Assembly (NCBI GenBank): GCA_937889205.1
Contig: CALARN010000050.1
Span: forward strand, 1 to 18,786
DNA: 18,786 nucleotides
Direction: 5' to 3'
DNA from: an uncultured bacterium
GTDB taxonomy: Bacteria > Patescibacteriota > Dojkabacteria > B142 > OLB20
The translations under genes were made by a program, and so were the position numbers. The notes under the pieces are model-generated. The model did no database searches and had not been told where the DNA came from. It saw only the letters and a program-made list of their open reading frames with translations. Below, one piece after another: positions 1 to 7,069 of the stretch (its first letter is position 1; each line of letters opens with the position of its first letter).

Positions 1-417
1 TATGCGTATTTCTTTGACAATGACCGAAATCGAAATATTTCTTCAAGGTGGAAGATATTGGTAACTGCCTATTTAATTCTCTTTATAAGCACCTTCTCAT
101 TGTATTTCATTGCTCCCGACATTATTCAATTTGATTATTGGATGATAGGGTTAGCTATTTTTATTCCTGTTTTCATTTTGCTATTCACTCAAAAAGCCCA
201 TATATTAAAACGACTTGTAATTCCAGCTGTGTTTTTTGCCTTGATGTTTGGCATTCATGAAATCGTTTCAATGTCTTTAGGACATTGGTGGTGGCCAGGC
301 AGCTACTTGTTACCCCTCGAAATATTCGGACATATTTATCCGGTAGATGATTTAGTTATTTGGCTGCTATTTTCAGTTATTGGAGTGATTTCGGGCTATG
401 AGGCGTTGTGGGATTAA
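1..417 (+). CDS. Polytopic membrane protein, 5' end cut by the window edge
   Basis: The frame is open from base 1 to the TAA at 415-417, so about 138 residues are visible and the true start lies upstream. The TTG at 58 is a possible but weaker start, because the preceding codons read as ordinary soluble sequence (YFFDNDRNRN). I see about four hydrophobic segments: after the Arg/Lys patch, around YWMIGLAIF, around LVIPAVFFALMFG, and a last one ending SGYEALWD. Between the last two lies HWWWPGSYL followed by IFGHIYPVDDL, a Trp-rich re-entrant or loop region with conserved-looking acidic residues. Small CPR membrane proteins and carotenoid-cyclase-like proteins can have a WPG...P(E/D)(E/D) arrangement, but the resemblance is too weak to name a function. 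Location is the cytoplasmic membrane. A 27-bp gap separates it from the next gene on the same strand. Confidence 0.7.
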   Translation, partial: YAYFFDNDRNRNISSRWKILVTAYLILFISTFSLYFIAPDIIQFDYWMIGLAIFIPVFILLFTQKAHILKRLVIPAVFFALMFGIHEIVSMSLGHWWWPGSYLLPLEIFGHIYPVDDLVIWLLFSVIGVISGYEALWD

Positions 418-444
418 TTTAAAATTATTGTTAATTAAGAAATT

Positions 445-1050
445 ATGCGATTAGCAATTACTGGAACTTCTGGAGTTGGTAAAACATTTTTAGAAACAAT
501 ACTTCACGAAAAATATAATTTCGAACAACTTCCCAAATACACAAATAGACCGCAACGGCCAGACGAGATTGAGGGTAAGGGCATATATTTTATTAAAGAT
601 GGGTCTGAAACAACTATCGCTACAAATCCTGAATATTTTTTTCACCTAGAATACATGGGTTTTAATTATGGTTGGAAGAAGAAAGATTTAGAAAAGCAAC
701 AGAATAGAGATCTAACAATAGCAATTACGCTTGAAAGTATGCCGAGATTATTAAAACTAAACTTAGGTTTTATACCAATATTACTTTACATTAGACCCGA
801 GAACACTAACCTTTTGATGCAAAGACTTAAGAATCAATTAAGATATACTGACTTAGTAGGGCAAGATAAAGTTACTGCTGATTTTACAATTTCTAAAAGA
901 ATTAAAGCGGCTATTAACGAGACTAATCGTAATCAATACTATATTCGATTAGTTAATAAGATTGGAATGTCTTTTGAGATAAAAGACGATCAAACAATAA
1001 TCGATGAGGTTATTCCATATATTAAAAAAAGAATGCTTGAATCCACATGA
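445..1050 (+). CDS. Guanylate-kinase-like P-loop NMP kinase
   Basis: A 201-aa cytoplasmic protein that aligns along its length with the guanylate kinase fold. Residues 7-14 (GTSGVGKT) form the P-loop. KYTNRPQRPDE (31-41) matches the GMP-binding TTRxPRxGE element, followed by GIYFI where Gmk has DYxF. HLEYMGFNYGW (67-77) matches the ExxxxxGNYYGT strand-turn. LLYIRPENTNLLMQRL (113-128) matches the Gmk 'I(F)I.PPS...L..RL' helix, and RIKAAINETNRNQYY (152-166) matches the terminal Rxxx-A-xxE-x-YD helix. Family role: ATP-dependent phosphorylation of GMP to GDP. Several signature residues differ (Asn for Thr in TTR, Trp for Thr in YGT), so it may be the cell's divergent gmk or a paralogue with another nucleotide substrate. 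The start ATG has no Shine-Dalgarno sequence, and the stop is TGA. Confidence 0.72.
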   Translation: MRLAITGTSGVGKTFLETILHEKYNFEQLPKYTNRPQRPDEIEGKGIYFIKDGSETTIATNPEYFFHLEYMGFNYGWKKKDLEKQQNRDLTIAITLESMPRLLKLNLGFIPILLYIRPENTNLLMQRLKNQLRYTDLVGQDKVTADFTISKRIKAAINETNRNQYYIRLVNKIGMSFEIKDDQTIIDEVIPYIKKRMLEST

Positions 1051-1099
1051 TCTGTCCTAATGCTTACGCATGTCACATAATGTAATTACTAGTGTTTAA

Positions 1100-1118
1100 A
1101 TGTAATTCTAACACGAAT
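1100..1118 (+). promoter_or_regulatory. Candidate ECF-regulon motif upstream of the sigma gene
   Basis: The sequence ATGTAAT (1100-1106), a 7-nt spacer, then CGAAT (1114-1118) lies 21 bases before the sigma-factor ATG. The same two half-motifs with the same 7-nt spacer recur at 2104-2122 before the secreted-protein gene. A further ATAATGTAAT copy lies at 1077-1086. ECF sigma factors commonly activate their own operon, so this is a candidate autoregulatory element. It does not match a canonical -35/-10 layout, and its exact role is unknown. Confidence 0.35.
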
Positions 1119-1138
1119 AATTAATAAAATATTTATAC

Positions 1139-1663
1139 ATGCAAATTGCAGAGGATTCTTTTAAAGGCTTTTATAAAGAATATTACCGCTATGTCTTTTC
1201 TGTGGTAGCTACCTATGTGCCTTTAAAAGAAGATGCCGAAGATGTTATTGCAGAAGTCTTTATCAGTTTATTCAAAATTTATTCACAATTAGATAGTGCG
1301 GCAAATATTAAGGCACTTATTTTTACAATTACGAAGCGAAGAATAAATGATTTCTTAAGAAAAAAGTATAAGTTGAAAGAACATGAAATATTTATTGAGG
1401 ATTTGGATAAAAGAGCAGGTTCCATTGATGATGAAGTCGAAAATTTTACAACAAATAAACGCCCAAGATTATTAATAAAACAATTAGTATTAAAACTTAA
1501 ACAGAGATATCGCAACTATTACGAGCTTAAATATAAAGAACGGTTAACAAATGAGCAAATAGGAGAGAAGATGGGGATTACTGAAAACAATGTAAAAGTA
1601 TTAAATACTAGATTGATAACTAAACTAAAAACATTATGGATGAGGCAAAACAAAGAAAACTAA
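1139..1663 (+). CDS. ECF-type RNA polymerase sigma factor (sigma-70 family)
   Basis: A 174-aa protein with the two-domain ECF layout. Region 2 covers about residues 8-78: FKGFYKEYYRYVFSVVATYV, then the acidic DAEDVIAEVFISLF helix that contacts the beta' clamp, then NIKALIFTITKRRINDFLRKK as the -10-recognition helix. A charged linker of about 35 residues follows. Region 4 covers about residues 108-168, with YYELKYKERLTNEQIGEKMG and ITENNVKVLNTRLITKLK as the helix-turn-helix that reads the -35 element. There is no region 1.1 or 3, as usual for ECFs. It would direct RNA polymerase to a small stress or envelope regulon. Its last 28 bases overlap the next gene, a typical sigma/anti-sigma coupling. 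The start at 1139 lacks a Shine-Dalgarno sequence but is the first Met before conserved sequence. Confidence 0.9.
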   Translation: MQIAEDSFKGFYKEYYRYVFSVVATYVPLKEDAEDVIAEVFISLFKIYSQLDSAANIKALIFTITKRRINDFLRKKYKLKEHEIFIEDLDKRAGSIDDEVENFTTNKRPRLLIKQLVLKLKQRYRNYYELKYKERLTNEQIGEKMGITENNVKVLNTRLITKLKTLWMRQNKEN

Positions 1664-2100
1664 ATAATTATATCGAAGATTCGCTTAGTGCAAGTGACTA
1701 TTCTGATTTAGAAGCTTCAGTATGGAGCAAAGTTAGTAGATTTAAGCAACGAAATAAATCGGTAATCTCATTGATATTTAAATTACGGTGGTTAAAATAT
1801 GCGATGATTACTTTTATGGCTTTTGGAATTACTTTTGGATTGATACTAAACAAACAACAATCTTACAGACAAATAGATGAGCAATTTAGCGTTGTAAACG
1901 ATACAATGATTAATAATAAACAAGAAAAGGCTATGGTAAGCTCTAAAGATAATCAAACCTTAGCAGATATACTTCTAGAAAAAACATATGAAATGGATAA
2001 TAGTTATTTGTTAAATGAATTAGAAAGTTTAATAATAGATATCGATAGAGAGTTAGAGATAATTAATCCTAATAAAGATTTTAGTGATTTTGAATTATAA
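1636..2100 (+). CDS. Putative single-pass anti-sigma factor
   Basis: A 154-aa protein starting 28 bases inside the ECF sigma gene. About 52 N-terminal residues are predicted cytoplasmic and mostly helical (MDEAKQRKLNNYIEDSLSAS, then LEASVWSKVSRFKQRNK). One transmembrane helix follows at about 53-72 (LKYAMITFMAFGITFGLIL). An extracytoplasmic domain of about 80 residues ends in an acidic helical tail. There are no cysteines, so it is not a zinc anti-sigma (ZAS) of the HxxxCxxC type. The anti-sigma role rests on the overlap with the sigma gene, the topology and the size; the sequence itself matches no family I can name. If correct, the N-terminal part would hold the sigma factor at the membrane until an envelope signal releases it. 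Confidence 0.6.
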   Translation: MDEAKQRKLNNYIEDSLSASDYSDLEASVWSKVSRFKQRNKSVISLIFKLRWLKYAMITFMAFGITFGLILNKQQSYRQIDEQFSVVNDTMINNKQEKAMVSSKDNQTLADILLEKTYEMDNSYLLNELESLIIDIDRELEIINPNKDFSDFEL

Positions 2101-2103
2101 ATA

Positions 2104-2122
2104 ATGTAATCACTTCCCGAAT
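2104..2122 (+). promoter_or_regulatory. Second copy of the ATGTAAT-N7-CGAAT motif
   Basis: ATGTAAT (2104-2110), seven bases, CGAAT (2118-2122), placed 44 bases before the start of the secreted helical protein. Composition and spacing equal the element in front of the ECF sigma gene. TAAGAT at 2132-2137 could serve as a -10-like box further down. Proposed as a target of the neighbouring sigma factor; this is inference. Confidence 0.35.
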
Positions 2123-2166
2123 TAAAATGGTGTAAGATATATATTAATTATTAAATTATCAAAAAA

Positions 2167-2706
2167 ATGAGAAAAATCTTGCTTGTGGTGTTTGCCTTTC
2201 TGTTATTCGCGAGCCCAGTAGCTGCGCTTGGTGAACAAGGACAAAATGCTACACCAAATCAAGGTGAATCTAAAAGCTTGAATCAAGGCCCGTTGGCCCA
2301 ATCTCGTTGTAGTATTGTCACTGAAAGAGTCGAAAATGTAACTACCAGATACAACGAGCACAAGATTCAGTATATGAACGCTTTTGAAAATGTCGCCAAG
2401 AAGGTTGAGGATATCATCGCAAAACTTCAAGAAAAAGGATATGACACAGCAAAACTAGAACAAGATATGGTCAGAGTGAGAAGTATGATTCAAAATACTA
2501 ATCGTTACTATAGTAGTTTTCAAAATGGTTTAGAAAATTCTAAACAACTAGTTTGTGGCAATGGTTCAGGTGATTACGCAAGAGAATTGAGCCAGGCGCG
2601 CGAGCAATTAAGATTAGCAAGGCAAGAAATGGTACAGTTAAGAGAATTTATTCAAACAACAGTTAGAGCTCATTTAAATGAAATAAGAGATCAAATCGCT
2701 CAATAA
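2167..2706 (+). CDS. Secreted helical (coiled-coil) protein of the ECF locus
   Basis: A 179-aa protein with a clear Sec signal peptide: MRKILLVVFAFLLFASPVAA, with cleavage likely after Ala20 or shortly beyond. The mature part begins with a low-complexity Gln/Asn/Gly linker to about residue 45, then long amphipathic helices to the C-terminus (about 50-128 and 136-179) rich in Glu, Lys, Arg and Gln. Two cysteines, C48 and C130, bracket the first helical hairpin and could form a disulfide outside the cell. No enzyme motif is visible. The gene sits directly after the putative anti-sigma factor and has the same upstream motif as the sigma gene, so it is a candidate regulon target or signal sensor. 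The family is unknown to me. Confidence 0.8.
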   Translation: MRKILLVVFAFLLFASPVAALGEQGQNATPNQGESKSLNQGPLAQSRCSIVTERVENVTTRYNEHKIQYMNAFENVAKKVEDIIAKLQEKGYDTAKLEQDMVRVRSMIQNTNRYYSSFQNGLENSKQLVCGNGSGDYARELSQAREQLRLARQEMVQLREFIQTTVRAHLNEIRDQIAQ

Positions 2707-2729
2707 AATAATTTAGCCCGATTATTAAT

Positions 2730-3122
2730 ATGCAAGATACACAACTACCAGAAAGTCTCAGGCCTGAATTAAATACAACTACTGAAAGTCAAGAGTCACC
2801 AGCTAAACAAAAGGCGGGGAAATTATGGTTGGTGGTGATAATCTCAATAGCAATCTTGGTATTAGCTGTTGTTGGAGTTGTTTTAACCATTAATAGTTAT
2901 CAAAATAAGACAGAGGTTGATTTTGAACTGGATGGAGCTATTGAAGATTTAAAAGCAGATAACGATAAAGAGTTGCCCGACTTATCTGATGATTTCTTTG
3001 AAGTGGAAGAAGTGAACGAAGAAGTAGTTGATGAAGCTCTTGGCGATGTAGATAAATTGCTCAAAGAAGTGAGTGAAATTGAGAAAGATTTGCCAGATAT
3101 TGAAATCAACGATTTATTATAA
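2730..3122 (+). CDS. Single-TM protein with strongly acidic extracytoplasmic tail
   Basis: A 130-aa protein. Residues 1-30 are polar and end in a Lys-rich stretch (AKQKAGK). One transmembrane helix spans about 31-54 (LWLVVIISIAILVLAVVGVV), and residues 60-130 are dominated by Asp and Glu with almost no basic residues until short LLKE and EIEKD stretches. By the positive-inside rule the N-terminus is cytoplasmic and the acidic domain is outside. The gap to the previous gene is 23 bp, so the two are probably cotranscribed, making this the fourth member of the ECF locus. Function unknown; the acidic tail might bind cations or a basic partner, but nothing in the sequence proves this. Confidence 0.75.
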   Translation: MQDTQLPESLRPELNTTTESQESPAKQKAGKLWLVVIISIAILVLAVVGVVLTINSYQNKTEVDFELDGAIEDLKADNDKELPDLSDDFFEVEEVNEEVVDEALGDVDKLLKEVSEIEKDLPDIEINDLL

Positions 3123-3146
3123 CTAAAAAAGTACATAGACATAGAT

Positions 3147-3191
3147 AGAAATCTTCAGTAAGATGTTCTAGAACTTCTGCCTGTTTATAAT
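3147..3191 (+). promoter_or_regulatory. Weak hairpin followed by a TATAAT -10 box before the thyX-like gene
   Basis: AGAA-ATCTT-CAGT-AAGAT-G-TTCT (3147-3169) can fold into a nine-pair stem with one bulged G. It has no U-tract, so it is a poor terminator. TATAAT at 3186-3191 is a perfect -10 hexamer, 19 bases before the ATG, with no good -35 partner. Transcription from it would begin only about 13 bases before the start codon, giving a very short leader. Confidence 0.4.
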
Positions 3192-3210
3192 TTATTAATA
3201 AACATAGAAT

Positions 3211-4815
3211 ATGTCTAAGACTTACTCTTATCACCCTCAACTTCATCTTGCAAGTATCAATACTAACGAACCAAGCCATCATATGGCAGTGCATGTATTA
3301 CAGCAGCATCCTGGTGCTAAGCAACCGGCTATTTCTGCATATTTAGGAGCAAGATATAGCAGGTCATCTGATTCAATCCTTAAGATTGCTGAAGAAGCCT
3401 ATGCTGGCGGAGTTGATGCTGCAAAGAGATTAGAGAATATTTTCAGTAATTATGGACACAAATCAGTTGGAGATATGGCTGATCAGTTTCTATGCATCGA
3501 AAATATCCCAATGATCTTAGGTGAAAAGCTATTTAATCAGATTCCTGTATTAGCTGGTCAAGAAAGATCGACAAGATATCAGGATTTTTCTAATCCGGAT
3601 TTTGTGAATATTCCATCAGAGTTTCAGGTTTCAACTGAAATAAAAGATAAATACGAGAAGATTATTCAGAAAGGGTTCAACGATTACAGTGAAATGTTAG
3701 CTATGAGCAAGGTGTCACTTGCAAGATATTTTAATCTTGATTTAACTGATAAGAATCAGGTTAAAGTATTAGAGGCTAGAAGTTTTGATACTGCTAAATT
3801 TTTACTTCCTATGGGAACGTGTACTAGTCTAGGAATACTCTCTTCAGCTCGTGTGTGGTCAGATACAATTGCATATTTAAAAGCAAGTCCTTCATACTAT
3901 GATAGGGAGGTAGCGGAGTTGATACTTGAATTATTAAAGGGACCTAAACAGCTTCAAGATAAAGGCTTCATTCCAGAAGCTGATGGCTTAGTCAGACATA
4001 CAGAGGCTAATCCGAGAGCATTCAACACAGCTAAGAAGGTTATGAGTCTGCTTACAAAATGGGGGATAAAGAAAACAAAGCGAAAACTCGTCGCTTTGCA
4101 GCATAAATCGTTTACCGTTTCAGAATCTACTTCGGCAATGCAATCGTTAATTAGGAGTTATTTATTACTACTTGACCCACTTAGTAAAGAAGAATATGTA
4201 GAGCTTACAAATAAACAGTGGCAAGAGCTTGGCAGCGTAATTTTTACAGAGCATAATCATCACAACCAAATACGAAATGTTGCTCAACAAGGCGCAATCC
4301 TGATTGAGGGCATGTCAGATTTAGGAATTTTAAAAGACCTGAATAGGCACAGAAGCTTTGAGCGTTTTGTTCCGCTTTGGAGTGATATTGCAGATATTGA
4401 TAGTGAATTTGATCGTCCAAATGAGAGGATGTATTTTATGTGTGACTATCTTGAACTTTCTGGCATGGAATCACTAAAAAAAGAATTTGTCACAAGGCTT
4501 AACGAATCTTATGAAATGATAAAGGATTGGTTGAAGTTGACTAAAGATACTACTCCATCTGCTTTCAGGTCAGAATTTGTAAAGTATTTAATACCTCATG
4601 CGCATGCTACTGCTTACCGTTTTTATGCTTCTGTCGACGATTTGCAATATACAATTAATCTGAGAACTAGAAATGGTGGTCATATTGCTTACAGAGCTTT
4701 AACCTATGCATGGGCCGAGAAATTAGCGAAACAAAACCCATGCTGGAAAGGGTTGTTGAATAAGCTGCCAAAGGTTGATGCTGGCAGCAGAGAGCAGTTT
4801 ATTGATAGATCTTAA
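3211..4815 (+). CDS. thyX: Tandem ThyX-like FAD-dependent thymidylate synthase (double-length)
   Basis: A 534-aa protein, about twice the usual 220-300 aa of ThyX, containing two diverged ThyX-like halves. ThyX makes dTMP from dUMP with methylenetetrahydrofolate and FADH2. Half 1 (about 35-250) has NYGHKSVGDMADQF (80-93), the GHxS region; then QERSTRYQDF (117-126), the SxRY end of the ThyX signature; and FLLPMGTCTS (197-206). Half 2 (about 335-510) has LNRHRSFERF (377-386), the RHR start of the signature; YLIPHAHAT (459-467); and INLRTRNGGHIAYRA (482-496), like the C-terminal NLRxxxHFxxLR region. Neither half alone holds the full RHRxxSxNxxSxR motif. It is more similar to ThyX than to ThyA, and no ThyA is seen here. 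The stop codon abuts the stop of the convergent minus-strand gene. There is no Shine-Dalgarno sequence. Confidence 0.8.
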   Translation: MSKTYSYHPQLHLASINTNEPSHHMAVHVLQQHPGAKQPAISAYLGARYSRSSDSILKIAEEAYAGGVDAAKRLENIFSNYGHKSVGDMADQFLCIENIPMILGEKLFNQIPVLAGQERSTRYQDFSNPDFVNIPSEFQVSTEIKDKYEKIIQKGFNDYSEMLAMSKVSLARYFNLDLTDKNQVKVLEARSFDTAKFLLPMGTCTSLGILSSARVWSDTIAYLKASPSYYDREVAELILELLKGPKQLQDKGFIPEADGLVRHTEANPRAFNTAKKVMSLLTKWGIKKTKRKLVALQHKSFTVSESTSAMQSLIRSYLLLLDPLSKEEYVELTNKQWQELGSVIFTEHNHHNQIRNVAQQGAILIEGMSDLGILKDLNRHRSFERFVPLWSDIADIDSEFDRPNERMYFMCDYLELSGMESLKKEFVTRLNESYEMIKDWLKLTKDTTPSAFRSEFVKYLIPHAHATAYRFYASVDDLQYTINLRTRNGGHIAYRALTYAWAEKLAKQNPCWKGLLNKLPKVDAGSREQFIDRS

Positions 4816-5490
4816 TTATTTTGAATTTGATTTATTTGCCTTAAGTAAGAAGGGGGCATCATTAGGATCTTTGGTGAGCACATCGGTATCACCAACAATA
4901 TCTAATAAAGGCACGTATTTGCCGTGACTGTATTCTGAAAGTGCTCCATAGCTAACTTCATCAGGCCCAAGATAATCTACAAAGCCAACCATATAAGTGA
5001 CGATTTTTTCGATATTACCTTTGCCAACAAGAATAACCATGGTTTTATAGCTAACATCAGAGGCTTTGCCTTTATACTCAATGTGTAAAAAATATTTTCT
5101 ACCTCGTTGCGTTACCCAGAACGATATCATATTCTTCCATAAAAATATTGTGTTGAAGCTGTAAAGACCTTTATTGGTTAATTGGTGTGTTGTGTCATGA
5201 GGTGGAATGGTGTTTATAGTGTAGATTACTACAACTAGTGCAACGATTGTAAAAACAAGAAGATAGTTTTGAGTAAGAGCGGCAAGAGCAATAAAAAAGA
5301 GTGCCACAATGCCCATAATCAAATACCAGCGTTTGTTCTTTGGATTATAATCTCTCTCAGGGGCTTCCCATGTATAAACAGTAGTTACGGGTTTCTGTGC
5401 GTCCTCTAGTCTTTTGGCTATTTTTTTCTGCAAAGCAATTTCTCTATCGAGAACATCTAATTCTTCTTTTTCATTTGCATTTTGGGGCAT
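4816..5490 (-). CDS. Two-TM membrane protein of unknown function
   Basis: A 224-aa protein. Residues 1-33 form a charged helical segment (KEELDVLDREIALQKKIAKR). VYTWEAPERDYNPKNKRWY (38-56) precedes two closely spaced transmembrane helices at about 56-73 and 76-95. Residues 100-224 form a soluble domain starting with QLTNKGLYS and containing MISFWVTQRGRKYFLHIEY. This layout (W-E-A-P-E-R, TM hairpin, then a beta-rich domain with a central Phe-Trp strand) is common among uncharacterised CPR membrane proteins, loosely like bacterial PH-domain proteins. I cannot name a family with confidence. The C-terminal part ends with a flexible Ser/Asn/Lys tail. The gene converges with thyX with no base between the stops and diverges from rarA with 86 bp between the starts. 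Confidence 0.7.
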   Translation of the reverse strand: MPQNANEKEELDVLDREIALQKKIAKRLEDAQKPVTTVYTWEAPERDYNPKNKRWYLIMGIVALFFIALAALTQNYLLVFTIVALVVVIYTINTIPPHDTTHQLTNKGLYSFNTIFLWKNMISFWVTQRGRKYFLHIEYKGKASDVSYKTMVILVGKGNIEKIVTYMVGFVDYLGPDEVSYGALSEYSHGKYVPLLDIVGDTDVLTKDPNDAPFLLKANKSNSK

Positions 5491-5537
5491 GTTATTTTGA
5501 AAATAAATATCAATACTTCATTACTATTCTAATAAGG

Positions 5538-5543
5538 TATAAT
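5538..5543 (+). promoter_or_regulatory. -10 box for rarA
   Basis: TATAAT stands 33 bases before the rarA ATG in the divergent intergenic region. The -35 region (CTTCAT at 5516-5521, 16-bp spacer) is poor. It supports starting rarA at 5577 rather than in the upstream-open frame. Confidence 0.45.
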
Positions 5544-5576
5544 AAGAAATGCAAATATTTAGATAGTTTTAAACTT

Positions 5577-6788
5577 ATGGCAACTAATCATCCGCTAGCT
5601 GAAGTTATGCGACCAAGTGATATTAAAGATTTTGTCGGCCAAAAGCATATTATTGGTAAAAATAAGCCTTTAACTAAGATGTTGGCTCAAGGGGCGGTGG
5701 TATCAATGATTTTTTGGGGTCCTCCGGGTTGTGGTAAAACCACATTGGCAAGATTGGTAGCTAAATATGTGAATGCAAATTTTGTAAATCTTTCTGCTGT
5801 TACAGCCGGCAAGGCAGATGTAATGAAGATAGTAGCTCAAGCAAAAGAGTATCAACAGGCTTTAGCTAAAAGAACAATTCTTTTTATCGATGAAATACAT
5901 CGCTTTTCAAAGTTACAACAGGATGCGTTTTTGCCTTATGTCGAAGACGGAACTATCATTTTAATTGGTGCAACTACTGAAAACCCTTCATTTGCTGTTA
6001 ATGCTCCTTTGTTATCTCGAACTAGATTATTTCGCTTAAATAATTTAGAAATTGAAGATATTGAGAAGATTGTTAACAAAGCAACTTCATACTTTCCTAA
6101 ACATCAATGGGATGCTGAAGCTATTTCATTAATTGTGAGGTTTGTAGGGGGCGATGCAAGGGCAGCAATCAATGCAGTCGAACTATCAGCTCAATTGGCG
6201 AAGCATATCACTGTAAAGGTTGTAGAGCAAGGATTACAGAAGAAATCTTTGTACTACGATAAAAAAGGTGAATCTCATTTCGATACAATCTCGGCTTTTA
6301 TTAAGAGTATGCGAGGCGGAGAGCCCGATGCTGCTTTGCATTATTTAGCAAGAATGCTAAAAGCAGGCGAAGACCCTATGTTTATTGCCCGCAGAATGGT
6401 GATTTTTGCCTCTGAAGACATAGGAAATGCACGGCAAAATGCATTAGTTCTTGCAACTGCTTGTATGCAGGCCGTGCATATGATCGGTATGCCGGAATCA
6501 GGGCTATTGCTTGCTCAAACAGCTACGTATTTAGCAACTTGTCCTAAATCAATTGCCTCAACAACGGCCTTAACTAGCGCTATGGCAGATGTAGATTTAG
6601 AAAATCTAGGAGCTATTCCACTACACTTGCGTAATGCATCTAATAAATACATGGAATCTTGGGGGTATGGCAAGGGGCATACTCGTTATCCATGGCTTGA
6701 GGAGAAGCGCACTGGCAAGAAAATCAAGCAACAGTATCTTCCTGATAATCTAAAAAATAAAAAGTACTATATTCCAGACTGGGATTGA
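5577..6788 (+). CDS. rarA: Replication-associated recombination protein RarA (MgsA), AAA+ ATPase
   Basis: A 403-aa protein of full family length. RarA/MgsA is a DnaX-like clamp-loader ATPase acting at stalled replication forks, with relatives WRNIP1/Mgs1 in eukaryotes. Visible elements: the N-terminal MRPSDIKDFVGQKHIIG (11-27) box II; Walker A GPPGCGKT (48-55); Walker B ILFIDEIHRF (101-110); sensor 1 GATTENPSF (131-139); arginine-finger region LLSRTR (145-150); sensor 2 GGDARAAINAVE, then the tetramerisation and MgsA C-terminal domain with SMRGGEPDAALHYLARML and SEDIGNA. The frame stays open upstream to 5397, but that part overlaps the divergent gene and reads as junk; the ATG at 5577 begins directly before the conserved N-terminus. 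The stop is TGA. Confidence 0.95.
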   Translation: MATNHPLAEVMRPSDIKDFVGQKHIIGKNKPLTKMLAQGAVVSMIFWGPPGCGKTTLARLVAKYVNANFVNLSAVTAGKADVMKIVAQAKEYQQALAKRTILFIDEIHRFSKLQQDAFLPYVEDGTIILIGATTENPSFAVNAPLLSRTRLFRLNNLEIEDIEKIVNKATSYFPKHQWDAEAISLIVRFVGGDARAAINAVELSAQLAKHITVKVVEQGLQKKSLYYDKKGESHFDTISAFIKSMRGGEPDAALHYLARMLKAGEDPMFIARRMVIFASEDIGNARQNALVLATACMQAVHMIGMPESGLLLAQTATYLATCPKSIASTTALTSAMADVDLENLGAIPLHLRNASNKYMESWGYGKGHTRYPWLEEKRTGKKIKQQYLPDNLKNKKYYIPDWD

Positions 6789-6876
6789 TAAAAAATCTAG
6801 TATGAAATTTTTTGGTTGCATGTTCGTTATTATTTATGGTAACTTATTAATAACTTCAAATAACCCCTGAAATAGG

Positions 6877-6906
6877 TTGACTTGCCATTATTACATGGTG
6901 TATAAT
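6877..6906 (+). promoter_or_regulatory. Sigma-70-type promoter of rpoBC
   Basis: TTGACT (6877-6882), an 18-bp spacer, and TATAAT (6901-6906) form a near-consensus promoter. Predicted transcription begins about 6913, leaving a leader of roughly 157 nt before rpoB. No rplJ/rplL genes precede it, so rpoBC is its own transcription unit here. Confidence 0.75.
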
Positions 6907-6923
6907 GTCCCAACAAAAATAAA

Positions 6924-7018
6924 TATTGGATGGGATTTGGGGGGTCTAATGTTTTTAATTTCCAATACAAATTAAGAGAATATCCTTTCTACGCACTGGA
7001 ATGTAACCATGGTGCGTA
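6924..7018 (+). promoter_or_regulatory. Structured 5' leader of rpoBC with two inverted repeats
   Basis: Two inverted repeats fall inside the leader. TATTGGA (6924-6930) pairs with TCCAATA (6961-6967) around a G-run (GGGGGG, 6939-6944). TACGCAC (6990-6996) pairs with GTGCGTA (7012-7018), and TGG/CCA can extend the second stem inward past a 2-nt bulge. TTTTCTGTATTT follows the second stem, a weak U-tract, so this could be an attenuator. It resembles no known riboswitch class. That it regulates rpoBC is inference from position. Confidence 0.4.
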
Positions 7019-7043
7019 TTTTCTGTATTTACAAAATAATTAA
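6930..7043 (+). CDS. Possible 37-codon leader ORF upstream of rpoB
   Basis: ATG at 6930 opens a frame of 37 codons ending TAA at 7041-7043, 26 bases before rpoB. It starts MGFGGSNVFNF and is rich in aromatic residues (YPFYALE, then AYFLYLQNN). It reads through both inverted repeats of the leader, so translation of it could change the folding. There is no Shine-Dalgarno sequence, but the real genes here lack one too. An open frame of this length can arise by chance in AT-rich DNA; treat it as a candidate only. Confidence 0.2.
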   Translation: MGFGGSNVFNFQYKLREYPFYALECNHGAYFLYLQNN

Positions 7044-7069
7044 TTTAGCTTCATTAACAGTAAGCGATT

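Noticed and set aside
3165..3174. 10-bp palindrome GTTCTAGAAC before thyX
   Set aside because: Short, single and overlapping a weak hairpin; no basis for an operator call.
5397..5576. N-terminal extension of the RarA frame by 60 residues
   Set aside because: It overlaps the divergent membrane-protein gene, lacks RarA homology and has a non-ATG start; the ATG at 5577 immediately precedes the conserved N-terminus and has a -10 box upstream.
6789..6876. Terminator after rarA
   Set aside because: I see A/T-rich sequence including TTTTTT at 6809-6814 but no GC stem in front of it.
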